From Bacteroidia bacterium (lineage in GTDB: Bacteria > Bacteroidota > Bacteroidia > Flavobacteriales > Flavobacteriaceae): 64,000 nucleotides of DNA. Position 1 is the stretch's first letter. Each line of letters begins with the position of its first letter. The position numbers and the translations under genes are program-made. Below are positions 53,888 to 61,887 of this stretch, piece by piece. Where the stretch lies: the NCBI GenBank assembly GCA_030427585.1, contig JAUIBW010000005.1, forward strand, positions 153,071-217,070, given 5' to 3'. Below the pieces are notes generated by a model, which had not been told where the DNA came from, made no database searches, and was given only the letters and a program-made list of their open reading frames with translations.

Positions 53888-54460
53888 ATGAATACAAAAA
53901 TATTAGTAATAGACAATTATGACTCATTCGTATACAACTTGGTTCATTATCTAGAAGATCTTGGTTGTGAGGTTGTCGTAAAACGCAATGACCAATTACG
54001 ATTAGAGGATGTAGATGCATTTCAAAAAATCCTATTATCCCCAGGTCCGGGAATTCCAGACGAAGCAGGATTGTTAAAAGACATTATCCGCAAATATGCA
54101 GAAACCAAAAGTATTTTTGGAGTATGCCTGGGACAACAGGCCATAGGCGAGGTTTTTGGTGGTAGTCTTGTCAACCTTAATGAAGTGTATCATGGCGTGG
54201 CAACTAATGTAACATTATCGGTTACAGATGAATCTCTTTTTGAAGGGCTTAACACCAGTTTTGATGTAGGAAGATATCACTCCTGGGTAGTATCAGATAA
54301 AAATTTACCCGATTGCCTGCAAGTAACTTCATATGATGAAAACGGACAAATCATGTCCCTTCGTCATAAAGAATTAGACATTCGAGGAGTACAATTTCAT
54401 CCAGAATCTGTATTAACTCCCGATGGGAAAAAGATATTAGAAAACTGGGTTAACAACTAA
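53888..54460 (+). CDS. trpG: Anthranilate synthase component II (glutamine amidotransferase)
   Basis: This 190-aa class I amidotransferase starts with ILVIDNYDSFVYNLVHYLED. The oxyanion strand is LLSPGPGIPDEAG, the nucleophile Cys lies in FGVCLGQQAIGEVFGG, and the His/Glu pair lies in GVQFHPESVLTPDG. It supplies ammonia to TrpE. Because it lies in the trp operon, anthranilate synthesis is its main job. A shared role with PabB is possible, as in other bacteria with a single such subunit. Confidence 0.95.
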   Translation: MNTKILVIDNYDSFVYNLVHYLEDLGCEVVVKRNDQLRLEDVDAFQKILLSPGPGIPDEAGLLKDIIRKYAETKSIFGVCLGQQAIGEVFGGSLVNLNEVYHGVATNVTLSVTDESLFEGLNTSFDVGRYHSWVVSDKNLPDCLQVTSYDENGQIMSLRHKELDIRGVQFHPESVLTPDGKKILENWVNN

Positions 54461-54473
54461 AGCATAGACATAA

Positions 54474-54504
54474 CCCTCAAGGTTTTGGAAACCTTGAAGG
54501 TCTT
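54474..54504. repeat. Palindromic element, copy 1 (between trpG and trpD)
   Basis: CCCTCAAGGTTTTGG is followed by AAACCTTGAAGG. It is an imperfect member of the palindrome also found inside trpF (57191) and at the trpF-trpB junction (57558). It starts 13 bp after the trpG stop. Confidence 0.75.
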
Positions 54505-54517
54505 AAAAAATAACATC

Positions 54518-54619
54518 ATGAAACGAACATTAAGAAAATTAAAAATTTCTTCACAAAAGATGATGTTTAAATTTCTTAATGTGAGAACGGAGTGGTTACA
54601 CACGTTCTCAATTTTATAA
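54518..54619 (+). CDS. Possible 33-aa ORF overlapping a hairpin before trpD
   Basis: The ORF begins MKRTLRKLKISSQKMMFKFL and contains one Trp codon. Its 3' part overlaps a hairpin (TGAGAACG 54582-54589 with CGTTCTCA 54603-54610, then ATTTTATAA). It could be a second leader or attenuator inside the operon, or chance. The highly basic composition and the lack of homology leave it weak. Confidence 0.25.
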   Translation: MKRTLRKLKISSQKMMFKFLNVRTEWLHTFSIL

Positions 54620-54656
54620 TTAATTTATTTTCAAATAATTACTAAAATTTAAACGT

Positions 54657-55652
54657 GTGAAAAACTTACTCAATCGATTAATCAATCACGAAACCATCTC
54701 TAAAGAAGAAGCCAAAAGGGTTTTGGTTAACATTTCTAAAGGAGAGTACAATCAAAGTCAGATTGCTTCATTTCTTACCGTATATATGATGCGTAGCATT
54801 ACTATCGAAGAATTAGAAGGATTTAGAGATGCCTTACTAGAGCTTTGTATCGCAATAGACCTTAGCGAGTATAACCCCGTAGACCTTTGTGGTACAGGAG
54901 GTGACGGTAAAGATACCTTTAACATATCAACACTTTCTTCTTTTGTTTCGGCAGGGGCCGGAATTAAAGTCACTAAACATGGTAATTACGGAGTTTCTTC
55001 AACATGCGGTAGCTCTAATGTAATGGAGCATTTGGGAATTAAGTTTAGTAATGATAAAGACTTTTTAAAACGTAGTATCGATGAAACAGGGATTTGCGTA
55101 TTACACGCCCCATTATTTCACCCTGCAATGAAAAATGTCGCTCCGATACGTAGAGAATTAGGAGTGAAAACGTTTTTCAATATGCTTGGACCAATGGTAA
55201 ATCCTGCATTTCCAAAAAATCAAATCGTAGGAGTTTTTAATCTAGAACTAGCAAGGATGTATGGATATTTGTATCAAAATACAGATAAAAAATTCACCAT
55301 TATCCATGCGCTGGACGGGTACGATGAGATTTCGCTAACCGGAAACACAAAAACAATTTCTAATACTACCGAAGGAATGCTTTCTCCATTAGATTTTGGA
55401 GTACCAGTGCTAAAACAAGAAGATATTTACGGAGGCAATTCTATCGAAACATCTGCTGCTATATTTATGAATATTCTAAGTGGCAAAGGAACCGAAGCAC
55501 AAAATAACGTAGTCTGTGCCAATGCAGGAATGGCTATCGCCACAGTAGAAGGCCTCGAACCAAAACAAGGATTCGAAAAAGCAAAAGAATCACTACACTC
55601 CGGAAAAGGATTAAAAGCATTAAAAAAACTTCAGGAATTAAGTAAAAATTAG
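54657..55652 (+). CDS. trpD: Anthranilate phosphoribosyltransferase
   Basis: This 331-aa protein joins anthranilate to PRPP. It starts at GTG 54657 (MKNLLNRLINHETISKEEAK). The PRPP-binding GTGGDGKDTFNISTLSSFVS is at residues ~79-98, followed by KHGNYGVSSTCGSSNVMEHL, HPAMKNVAPIRRELGVKTFF and NMLGPMVNPAF. All the usual phosphoribosyltransferase class III motifs are intact. An inserted cassette begins at its stop codon, so translation of the next trp gene is no longer directly coupled. Confidence 0.95.
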   Translation: MKNLLNRLINHETISKEEAKRVLVNISKGEYNQSQIASFLTVYMMRSITIEELEGFRDALLELCIAIDLSEYNPVDLCGTGGDGKDTFNISTLSSFVSAGAGIKVTKHGNYGVSSTCGSSNVMEHLGIKFSNDKDFLKRSIDETGICVLHAPLFHPAMKNVAPIRRELGVKTFFNMLGPMVNPAFPKNQIVGVFNLELARMYGYLYQNTDKKFTIIHALDGYDEISLTGNTKTISNTTEGMLSPLDFGVPVLKQEDIYGGNSIETSAAIFMNILSGKGTEAQNNVVCANAGMAIATVEGLEPKQGFEKAKESLHSGKGLKALKKLQELSKN

Positions 55653-56082
55653 TTGATCGTTATTCGTTGATCATTGATCGTATGGAGTATACAGAATTAA
55701 AAGTTTGGAAAGAAACAAGGAAATTGGTTAATAATCTTTATGATATAACCAAAAAATTCCCTAAAGACGAAGTTTATGGATTAACAAGCCAAATGAGAAG
55801 ATCAGCTATTTCTATTCCTTCAAATATAGCTGAAGGTTGTGGTAGAAGAACTTCTTCCGATAGCATACACTTTTTCCATATTTCCAGAGGTTCATTATAT
55901 GAATTAGAAACCCAGTTATATTTAGCATTAGATCAAAATTATATAGAAGCAAAAGAGCATAAACAGTTAATTGAACAAATTATAGGTTGTAAAAAATTGT
56001 TGAATGGGTTTATTAATTACTATAAAACACTAACAACAAAATAATATCATTAACAAACAACTATCAACAAATCACTATCAAC
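55652..56082 (+). mobile_element. Four-helix-bundle cassette with 25-bp terminal inverted repeats
   Basis: The sequence at 55652-55676 and the reverse complement of 56058-56082 agree at 20 of 25 positions (both follow GTTGAT-N-GT-N-ATT-N-GTTGAT). They enclose a single four-helix-bundle gene. The element starts on the last base of the trpD stop and ends 5 bp before the trpC start. It carries no transposase, so if mobile it depends on one elsewhere. Confidence 0.6.
55682..56044 (+). CDS. Four-helix-bundle protein (S23/IVP family)
   Basis: This 120-aa protein is read from the ATG at 55682. The family signature is clear: ELKVWKETRKLVNNLYDITK, FPKDEVYGLTSQMRRSAISI, PSNIAEGCGRRTSSDSIHFF and RGSLYELETQLYLALDQNYI. 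Relatives are encoded in 23S rRNA intervening sequences and as solitary intergenic genes, and form pentameric basic bundles. It has nothing to do with tryptophan synthesis. Its place between trpD and trpC and the flanking inverted repeats suggest it arrived as a small mobile cassette. Confidence 0.9.
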   Translation: MEYTELKVWKETRKLVNNLYDITKKFPKDEVYGLTSQMRRSAISIPSNIAEGCGRRTSSDSIHFFHISRGSLYELETQLYLALDQNYIEAKEHKQLIEQIIGCKKLLNGFINYYKTLTTK

Positions 56083-56087
56083 AATAA

Positions 56088-56897
56088 ATGAATATCCTAG
56101 ACAAAATAATAGCCGATAAGCATAAAGAAGTTGCTCTGAAAAAAAGCATCATTCCTATCAAACAATTAGAGAGTTCTGTATTATTTGATCGCAAAACAAA
56201 CTCATTGGCCAGGGCTTTACAAAATAGCGATACCGGTATCATAGCAGAACATAAACGCAGGTCTCCCTCTAAATCTGTAATCAATCAAAAAGTAAGTGTT
56301 CAAGATGTAGCCGATGGATATCAAAATGCAGGAGCTTGTGGGATGTCTGTACTATCCGATGGCAAGTATTTCGGAGGATCTCTAGAAGACCTTTTACTTG
56401 CCAGAGCCACAGTACAAATGCCCTTACTACGTAAAGAATTTATCATCGACGAATATCAATTAGTAGAAGCCAAAGCTCATGGAGCCGATGTAATCTTATT
56501 AATTGCAGCCATTTTATCACGTGATGAGATCAAGTCTTTATCCCAGTTTGCCAAAAGCTTATCTCTCGATGTATTGCTAGAGGTTCATAACCAGGACGAA
56601 CTACAAAAATCAATCATGCCGTCTCTGGATATGCTGGGCGTAAATAATCGAAATCTAAAAACATTCGAGGTAAGTACAGATATTAGTAAAACCCTAAGTA
56701 CGCTAATCCCCGATGATTTTGTAAAAGTTTCAGAAAGTGGTATTAGTACTATTGAGGCTATAAAAGACCTAAAACAATATGGGTATAAAGGTTTTCTTAT
56801 CGGTGAAAACTTTATGAAAACCGAAAACCCCGGAGCCAGTGCAGTAGAATTTATTCAAAAACTAAACAAAGACCTCACAGGTCTTCGAGACCTGTGA
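56088..56897 (+). CDS. trpC: Indole-3-glycerol phosphate synthase
   Basis: This 269-aa TIM-barrel enzyme closes the indole ring from CdRP. Motifs are IIAEHKRRSPSKSVIN (catalytic Lys), GMSVLSDGKYFGGSLEDL, PLLRKEFIIDEYQLVEAKAH, LLEVHNQDEL, LGVNNRNLKTFEV and KVSESGIST. It is monofunctional, not fused to TrpF as in enterics. The last residues (KDLTGLRDL) and the stop codon are encoded by a palindromic repeat (56870-56902), so the original C-terminus was altered. The alteration should be tolerated because it lies after the last barrel helix. Confidence 0.95.
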   Translation: MNILDKIIADKHKEVALKKSIIPIKQLESSVLFDRKTNSLARALQNSDTGIIAEHKRRSPSKSVINQKVSVQDVADGYQNAGACGMSVLSDGKYFGGSLEDLLLARATVQMPLLRKEFIIDEYQLVEAKAHGADVILLIAAILSRDEIKSLSQFAKSLSLDVLLEVHNQDELQKSIMPSLDMLGVNNRNLKTFEVSTDISKTLSTLIPDDFVKVSESGISTIEAIKDLKQYGYKGFLIGENFMKTENPGASAVEFIQKLNKDLTGLRDL

Positions 56898-56902
56898 GGT
56901 CT
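56870..56902. repeat. Palindromic element at the trpC 3' end
   Basis: AGACCTCACAGGTCT (56870-56884) and AGACCTGTGAGGTCT (56888-56902) are exact reverse complements around TCG. The trpC TGA lies in the right arm (56895-56897). It is built like the other trp-operon palindromes but has a different core (CACAGGT rather than TCAAGGT). Confidence 0.85.
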
Positions 56903-56934
56903 GTATTTAGTAAAAGCTAAAAAAATAACAAACG

Positions 56935-58785
56935 ATGAAGTTGAAAATTTGCGGAATGAAATACCAGGAAAACATAGAAGCCGTTGCAGCTCTCAAACCA
57001 GATTACCTTGGCTTTATTTTCTATGAAAACTCTCCCAGAAATTTTGAAGGAGAAATTCCAAAATTACCTTCTGCAATAAAAAAAGTAGGGGTATTTGTAG
57101 ACGCCTCTGTAGATTTTATTGTAGAGAAAGTAAAGCAATATGACTTTAAAGCTATTCAATTGCACGGAAATGAAACCCCTCGGTTTTGCCAAGACCTTCA
57201 AGGTTTTAAAAACCTTGAAGGTCTTGATCTTGAGCTCTGGAAAGTCTTTTCGATCAAAGATCAATTTGATTTTAACCGTTTACAACCCTACGAAGGTATT
57301 GTAGATTATTTTCTCTTTGATACCAAAGGAAAAGAAAAAGGAGGTAATGGATATACTTTTGATTGGAGTGTCTTAAAAGGCTACCCCTCTTCTACTCCAT
57401 TCATTCTAAGTGGTGGTATCGGACTTGATGAAATCGAAGCGATTGAATCTTTTAAGAAGCGTCCCGAATCTAAATATTTACACGCTATTGATGTAAATAG
57501 CAAATTCGAAAGTGAACCCGGAGTTAAAAGTATAGAAAAACTTAAAAAAATGATATCAAACCTTGAAGGTTTTAAAAACCTTCAAGGTTTCAAAAAACAA
57601 CCTATGAATTATCAAGTAAACGAAAAAGGATATTACGGAGATTTTGGAGGAGCATATATACCCGAAATGCTTTACCCTAATGTCGAAGAATTACGAACTA
57701 CCTATCTCGATATTATGAACGAACCTTCTTTCAAAAAAGAGTTTGATCAATTATTAAGAGACTACGTGGGTAGACCTTCTCCTTTATATTTTGCTAAACG
57801 TCTTTCAGAAAAACACAATACCAAAGTATACCTTAAACGCGAAGACCTAAACCATACCGGTGCACATAAAGTTAATAATACGATTGGACAAATTCTTGTA
57901 GCAAAGCGATTAGGTAAAAACAGAATCATTGCAGAAACAGGAGCAGGACAACATGGTGTAGCTACAGCAACAGTATGTGCTCTTATGGGTATTAAATGTA
58001 TTGTTTATATGGGTGAAATTGATATCAAACGACAAGCACCCAATGTAGCCCGAATGAAAATGCTTGGTGCAGAGGTAAGACCTGCTAAATCAGGAAGTAA
58101 AACCCTTAAAGATGCTACTAATGAAGCGATACGAGATTGGATCAATAACCCTGTCGATACACATTATATTATTGGCTCTGCCATAGGACCTCATCCTTAC
58201 CCCGATATGGTAACGCGATTTCAATCTATCATCTCAGAAGAAATTAAGTGGCAACTAAAAGAAAAAGAAGGAAGAGAACATCCTGATTATGTAGTAGCAT
58301 GTATTGGTGGTGGTAGTAATGCTGCGGGGACATATTATCATTTTTTAGAAGAACCCAGTGTAGGAATTATTGCAGTAGAAGCTGCCGGAAAAGGAGTACA
58401 TAGTGGTGAAAGCGCAGCCACCTCGCAATTAGGAAAAGAAGGGATTATTCACGGATGTAAAACCCTGCTAATGCAAACCCCAGACGGGCAAATTACAGAG
58501 CCTTATTCTATTTCTGCAGGGTTAGATTATCCTGGTGTTGGACCATTACATTCTCATCTATATAAAACCGGCCGCGGAGAGTTTTATTCTGTAACCGATG
58601 ATGATGCCATGGCTGCCGGATTAGAACTATCGCAATTAGAAGGAATTATTCCTGCAATAGAATCCTCACATGCCCTGGCCATTTTTAATGATAAGAAATT
58701 TAGACCCGAAGATGTTGTTGTCATCAGCCTTTCTGGTCGTGGCGACAAAGATCTTGACACCTACATAGATTATTTTAAATTATAA
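56935..58785 (+). CDS. trpFB: Fused phosphoribosylanthranilate isomerase / tryptophan synthase beta chain (TrpF-TrpB)
   Basis: This is one 616-aa frame. Residues 1-207 are TrpF: KLKICGMKY with the catalytic Cys, YLGFIFYENSPRNF, KAIQLHGNE, FDTKGKEKGGNGYTFDW with the Asp, and LSGGIG. Residues 224-616 are a complete TrpB: GDFGGAYIPEMLYP, the PLP-binding LNHTGAHKVNNTIGQ, AETGAGQHGVATA, GGGSNAAG and a SLSGRGDKD end. Residues 208-221, the linker, and residues 86-97 within TrpF are encoded by perfect palindromic repeats. Insertion of the repeat appears to have removed the trpF stop and joined the genes. TrpB might also start separately at ATG 57604. Confidence 0.93.
   Translation: MKLKICGMKYQENIEAVAALKPDYLGFIFYENSPRNFEGEIPKLPSAIKKVGVFVDASVDFIVEKVKQYDFKAIQLHGNETPRFCQDLQGFKNLEGLDLELWKVFSIKDQFDFNRLQPYEGIVDYFLFDTKGKEKGGNGYTFDWSVLKGYPSSTPFILSGGIGLDEIEAIESFKKRPESKYLHAIDVNSKFESEPGVKSIEKLKKMISNLEGFKNLQGFKKQPMNYQVNEKGYYGDFGGAYIPEMLYPNVEELRTTYLDIMNEPSFKKEFDQLLRDYVGRPSPLYFAKRLSEKHNTKVYLKREDLNHTGAHKVNNTIGQILVAKRLGKNRIIAETGAGQHGVATATVCALMGIKCIVYMGEIDIKRQAPNVARMKMLGAEVRPAKSGSKTLKDATNEAIRDWINNPVDTHYIIGSAIGPHPYPDMVTRFQSIISEEIKWQLKEKEGREHPDYVVACIGGGSNAAGTYYHFLEEPSVGIIAVEAAGKGVHSGESAATSQLGKEGIIHGCKTLLMQTPDGQITEPYSISAGLDYPGVGPLHSHLYKTGRGEFYSVTDDDAMAAGLELSQLEGIIPAIESSHALAIFNDKKFRPEDVVVISLSGRGDKDLDTYIDYFKL
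57191..57225. repeat. Palindromic element inside the trpF coding region
   Basis: Two perfect 17-bp arms (57191-57207 and 57209-57225, AAGACCTTCAAGGTTTT) surround one A. In frame it encodes QDLQGFKNLEGL between FC and DLELWKVF, a surface-loop position of the barrel. Confidence 0.95.
57558..57590. repeat. Palindromic element at the trpF-trpB junction
   Basis: Two perfect 16-bp arms (57558-57573 and 57575-57590, AAACCTTGAAGGTTTT) surround one A. The core is the same as that inside trpF but inverted. It encodes NLEGFKNLQGF in the linker between the two enzymes. Confidence 0.95.
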
Positions 58786-58830
58786 CAATTCAGTAGTAAG
58801 TACATTGTAATGAGCACTAATTATGAGCCT

Positions 58831-58872
58831 CTCAATACTAAATACTCAATACTAAATACTCAATACTAAATA
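58831..58872 (+). repeat. Three tandem copies of a 14-bp unit before trpA
   Basis: CTCAATACTAAATA is repeated exactly three times at 58831, 58845 and 58859, filling most of the trpB-trpA gap and ending 7 bp before the trpA start. Copy number may vary by slippage. Confidence 0.9.
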
Positions 58873-58879
58873 CTAAAAA

Positions 58880-59641
58880 ATGAACAGAATAAACACAGCA
58901 CTGAAGCAAGATAAAAAATTACTATCTATATATTTTACAGCTGGATACCCATCATTAAATGATACTGCAAAAATCATACAAGATCTAGAACAACATGGAG
59001 TTGACATGATTGAAATCGGATTACCTTTTAGTGATCCTTTGGCAGATGGCCCAACAATACAAGAGAGTTCGACCGTAGCCCTTAAGAATGGTATGACTAC
59101 TCAACTTCTATTTGAGCAATTAAAAGACATTCGTAAATCGGTTAACATTCCTCTAATCATTATGGGGTATTTTAATCCTATGATGCAGTATGGTATAGAA
59201 GCTTTTTGTGCTAAGTGCCAGGAAATTGGTATCGACGGATTGATTATTCCCGATCTACCGGTTAATGAATACCACGAACATTACCAGGAAACTTTCGAGA
59301 AATATGGCTTGATCAACGTGTTTTTAATTACTCCACAAACTTCAGATAAGCGTATTCGATTTATAGATGATGTATCTAATGGATTTATTTATATGGTGAG
59401 CTCTGCCAGTACCACCGGAGCCAAAAGTACATTTGGCGACACGCAGCAGCAGTATTTTGAGCGCATCGAAGCTTTGAATCTTAAAAACCCGCAAATCGTT
59501 GGTTTCGGAATCAGTAACAATGAAACATTTATGCAAGCAACCAAAACAGCCAAAGGTGCGATCATTGGTTCTGCTTTTATAAAACATGTAACTCAATATG
59601 GAACAGGTAACATTGGCGACTTTGTAAAAAGTATTCGATGA
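58880..59641 (+). CDS. trpA: Tryptophan synthase alpha chain
   Basis: This 253-aa TIM-barrel subunit cleaves indole-3-glycerol phosphate to indole, which passes to TrpB. Visible are LSIYFTAGYPSLNDT, IEIGLPFSDPLADGPTIQES (catalytic Glu and Asp), IIMGYFNPMMQYG, GLIIPDLPVNEY, FIYMVSSASTTGAKS and VGFGISNNETF. All catalytic positions are kept. It is the last gene of the operon. A hairpin with CAATGAG/CTCATTG follows 20 bp after the stop but lacks a T run. Confidence 0.95.
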   Translation: MNRINTALKQDKKLLSIYFTAGYPSLNDTAKIIQDLEQHGVDMIEIGLPFSDPLADGPTIQESSTVALKNGMTTQLLFEQLKDIRKSVNIPLIIMGYFNPMMQYGIEAFCAKCQEIGIDGLIIPDLPVNEYHEHYQETFEKYGLINVFLITPQTSDKRIRFIDDVSNGFIYMVSSASTTGAKSTFGDTQQQYFERIEALNLKNPQIVGFGISNNETFMQATKTAKGAIIGSAFIKHVTQYGTGNIGDFVKSIR

Positions 59642-59772
59642 TTTTGTATCTTTTGACCAATCAATGAGGTATAACGGTATTTCTCATTGCTGATAAAGTT
59701 TCGAATTCAGAGTAAAAAGATAGCATAATATGTTAACACATGGCATTATCCTTGTATACACATGTATAAAAT

Positions 59773-59946
59773 GGCCAGTTGTGCATTTTGAGCTAAAATA
59801 TTTTTCAAAATGTCGGTTCGAGTGATTTTTAATATTGTATAGAGAACTCTTTAAAGTTTAAAATTCTTATTCTCGATACAAATTTTACTCATTTTAATCG
59901 TAAAATTCACTCGAATTGACAGAATTTTATCAAAATGCACAACCGG
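59773..59946. repeat. Imperfect long inverted repeat element
   Basis: The left arm has GTTGTGCATTTTGA and GGTTCGAGTGA. The right arm is the reverse complement of nearly the same series (TCACTCGAATTGAC, then TCAAAATGCACAACC). Arms are ~60-75 bp with a short centre. Part of the right half recurs at 63769, so this looks like a multi-copy, MITE-like or structured element. Confidence 0.6.
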
Positions 59947-60017
59947 TATACTATAGTAATACTAGTTCTGATTTAAATTTACTCATAAGAAAAATGATGG
60001 GTCTTTGGCTTAGATGA

Positions 60018-60062
60018 AAAATAAAATTCAAGCATAGCAGGGCTACGGTTGTGTTTTATTTT
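60018..60062. repeat. 21-bp-arm palindrome
   Basis: The arms at 60018-60038 (AAAATAAAATTCAAGCATAGC) and 60042-60062 are nearly complementary around AGG, with four mismatches. It is likely one of the intergenic repeats frequent in flavobacteria. Confidence 0.6.
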
Positions 60063-60131
60063 GAAATATTAGACAAAAAGACGCGGTTTTATTGAGTAAA
60101 TTTAGATTGGAAATGGTATAAGAACCAATCT

Positions 60132-60722
60132 ATGATTACAAAACATCACATACTTTTTTTATGTCTTTTCGTGCTTTTTGTTCAATTTAATTTTGGGCAA
60201 ACCGACTTTAAAGATCAATTATCTAATGCTGCCTTAGCATTAACCAAAAACAAAGTTACATATGATCCTACTTATTTCTCTATCGACTATCCAAATGGTG
60301 ATGTCCCCAGCGATAAAGGGGTATGTACCGATGTAGTAATTAGAGCTTATAGAACGTTAAATATCGATTTACAGAAAGAAGTACATGAAGATATGCGTGC
60401 TAATTTTGGGCTATATCCCAAAAACTGGGGATTGTCTAAGACCGATAAAAATATTGATCATAGAAGGGTTCCTAACCTAATGAAGTTTTTTTCAAGATTT
60501 GGGAACACAAAACCAATAACTAATGATCCAAAAGATTATGCCCCCGGTGATATTGTATGTTGGAGTCTGGGAGGAGGATTAACACATATTGGCTTGGTAG
60601 TCAATAAAAAATCTAGTGATCAACAGCGTTATTTGATCGTTCATAACATTGGTGGCGGACAAGTAGTAGCAGATTGTCTGTTTGATTATAAGATTATTGG
60701 TCATTATCAATATAAAAAGTAA
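60132..60722 (+). CDS. DUF1287 family secreted protein (NlpC/P60-like fold)
   Basis: This 196-aa protein has a signal peptide (ILFLCLFVLFVQFNFGQ). DUF1287 features follow: YDPTYFSIDYPNGDVPSDKG, VCTDVVIRAYRTLNIDLQKE with the catalytic-type Cys, HRRVPNLMKFFSRFG, and APGDIVCWSLGGGLTHIGLV with the His. Family members look like NlpC/P60 cysteine amidases acting on peptidoglycan in the periplasm. It is monocistronic. A short hairpin just before the ATG may influence its translation. Confidence 0.88.
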   Translation: MITKHHILFLCLFVLFVQFNFGQTDFKDQLSNAALALTKNKVTYDPTYFSIDYPNGDVPSDKGVCTDVVIRAYRTLNIDLQKEVHEDMRANFGLYPKNWGLSKTDKNIDHRRVPNLMKFFSRFGNTKPITNDPKDYAPGDIVCWSLGGGLTHIGLVVNKKSSDQQRYLIVHNIGGGQVVADCLFDYKIIGHYQYKK

Positions 60723-60772
60723 TAACACCTTTTCTAATTCTGGTAGCACATCCTACCACAGCTCTCTGGTAT

Positions 60773-61798
60773 TCAATCATATACCCCTATCAGGAGTGCA
60801 TGGTCTGATATGGTATAGTATTCTTTTTTAAGAAAAACCGGCCTAATCTCTTTGGTACTCCATATTTGATCTATTTCGAATAAAGGAATCCCATAAGGCC
60901 AGGTTGCTGTAAACCCTTTCGACATCTTATGAAAACTATTCAGGTTATTTTTAAAATCATCAAAATGTGCACTTTCGTAAGGGGTATTAAAATCCCCTAT
61001 AATAAAAGACGGGTTATTTTTTATAGTGAATTCATAGATCGTATGTAATGCCGATTTTCTATTGGTAAAAGGTACGGCATTAACATCTGCTATGACTATC
61101 GATGTCTTTTGATTCACAAGAGTAACGGTTACATAATTAAACTTAAAACTCTCATCTTTGCAATAATACCGGATATCATTGATCTCTCCTTGTACTGCCA
61201 GTACCATTCCTCCTTTCAGTTTTTGTATACTATATGATGGAAATGTCTCCTCAAATCGCATTATATCCTTATCGGTCAATTCTTCTGCTTCTACCAATCC
61301 TATAAAAGACGGTTTTTGTTCCTTTGTTTTTTTGATAATAATATCTATCGATCGCTCTCCCTTTCTTGCGATATTCCAAAACAATATGCTATTTCTTTTA
61401 TCAGAAAATTCTGGTGGTGATTGCATCCTATAGTAGCCCATAAACCAATACAGTGATACACACAAAAAACATCCGATTAAGAAATACAATATTTTTTTCA
61501 CCTTAAAAAACAATACACATAATATTAAATTTCCGATCAGTAGAAATAACACTGGAGATGCATAGTACATAATATTGATAGGATATATAGTATCCCTAAG
61601 AACGAAATGAATAAAAATAAGTATGCCATAAAGTATAAGAAGAAACTTTCTTTTCGAAATACGATACCGGTATTTTACTGTTTTTCGAAAAAAACCCATC
61701 CTTACTTTTTTGATTCGCTCGAAAATAGTTTTTTTTATCGAGGTAGTTTCAAGATGTAATAGATTTTCTAATGTATGATCCTGCTTAAACCACTTCAC
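60773..61798 (-). CDS. Membrane-anchored endonuclease/exonuclease/phosphatase-fold protein
   Basis: This 341-aa protein has three N-terminal membrane helices (residues ~50-68, ~75-97, ~103-123) followed by an EEP domain. The domain shows SILFWNIARKG (Asn), FIGLVEAEEL (catalytic Glu), VIADVNAVPFT, FIIGDFNTPYESAHFDDFKN (Asp/Asn) and an ISDHALLIGVYD end with the catalytic Asp-His. Such proteins are hydrolases of DNA or phospho-substrates placed outside or inside the membrane. The target is unknown. No partner gene is close. Confidence 0.85.
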   Translation of the reverse strand: MKWFKQDHTLENLLHLETTSIKKTIFERIKKVRMGFFRKTVKYRYRISKRKFLLILYGILIFIHFVLRDTIYPINIMYYASPVLFLLIGNLILCVLFFKVKKILYFLIGCFLCVSLYWFMGYYRMQSPPEFSDKRNSILFWNIARKGERSIDIIIKKTKEQKPSFIGLVEAEELTDKDIMRFEETFPSYSIQKLKGGMVLAVQGEINDIRYYCKDESFKFNYVTVTLVNQKTSIVIADVNAVPFTNRKSALHTIYEFTIKNNPSFIIGDFNTPYESAHFDDFKNNLNSFHKMSKGFTATWPYGIPLFEIDQIWSTKEIRPVFLKKEYYTISDHALLIGVYD

Positions 61799-61887
61799 TC
61801 AAAAAAATATTATTTTTCATTTTTACTTCTAAATCCTTACATTAGTAATTCACACCTAATCAATTATTTAATCTAAAATTCTAATGT

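Larger units (their letters stand above)
59642..60131. other. Intergenic region filled with nested inverted repeats
   Basis: These 490 bp contain a large inverted repeat (59773-59946) and a second (GATTTAAATTTACTCA near 59970 with TGAGTAAATTTAGAT near 60093) that encloses a 21-bp-arm palindrome (60018-60062). At the end, AGATTGG (60104-60110) pairs with CCAATCT (60125-60131) directly against the next ATG. No coding sequence is seen. Confidence 0.6.

Noticed and set aside
54474..57590. CRISPR-like interpretation of the trp-operon palindromes
   Set aside because: Copies are far apart, in both orientations and partly inside genes; there are no regular spacers and no cas genes.
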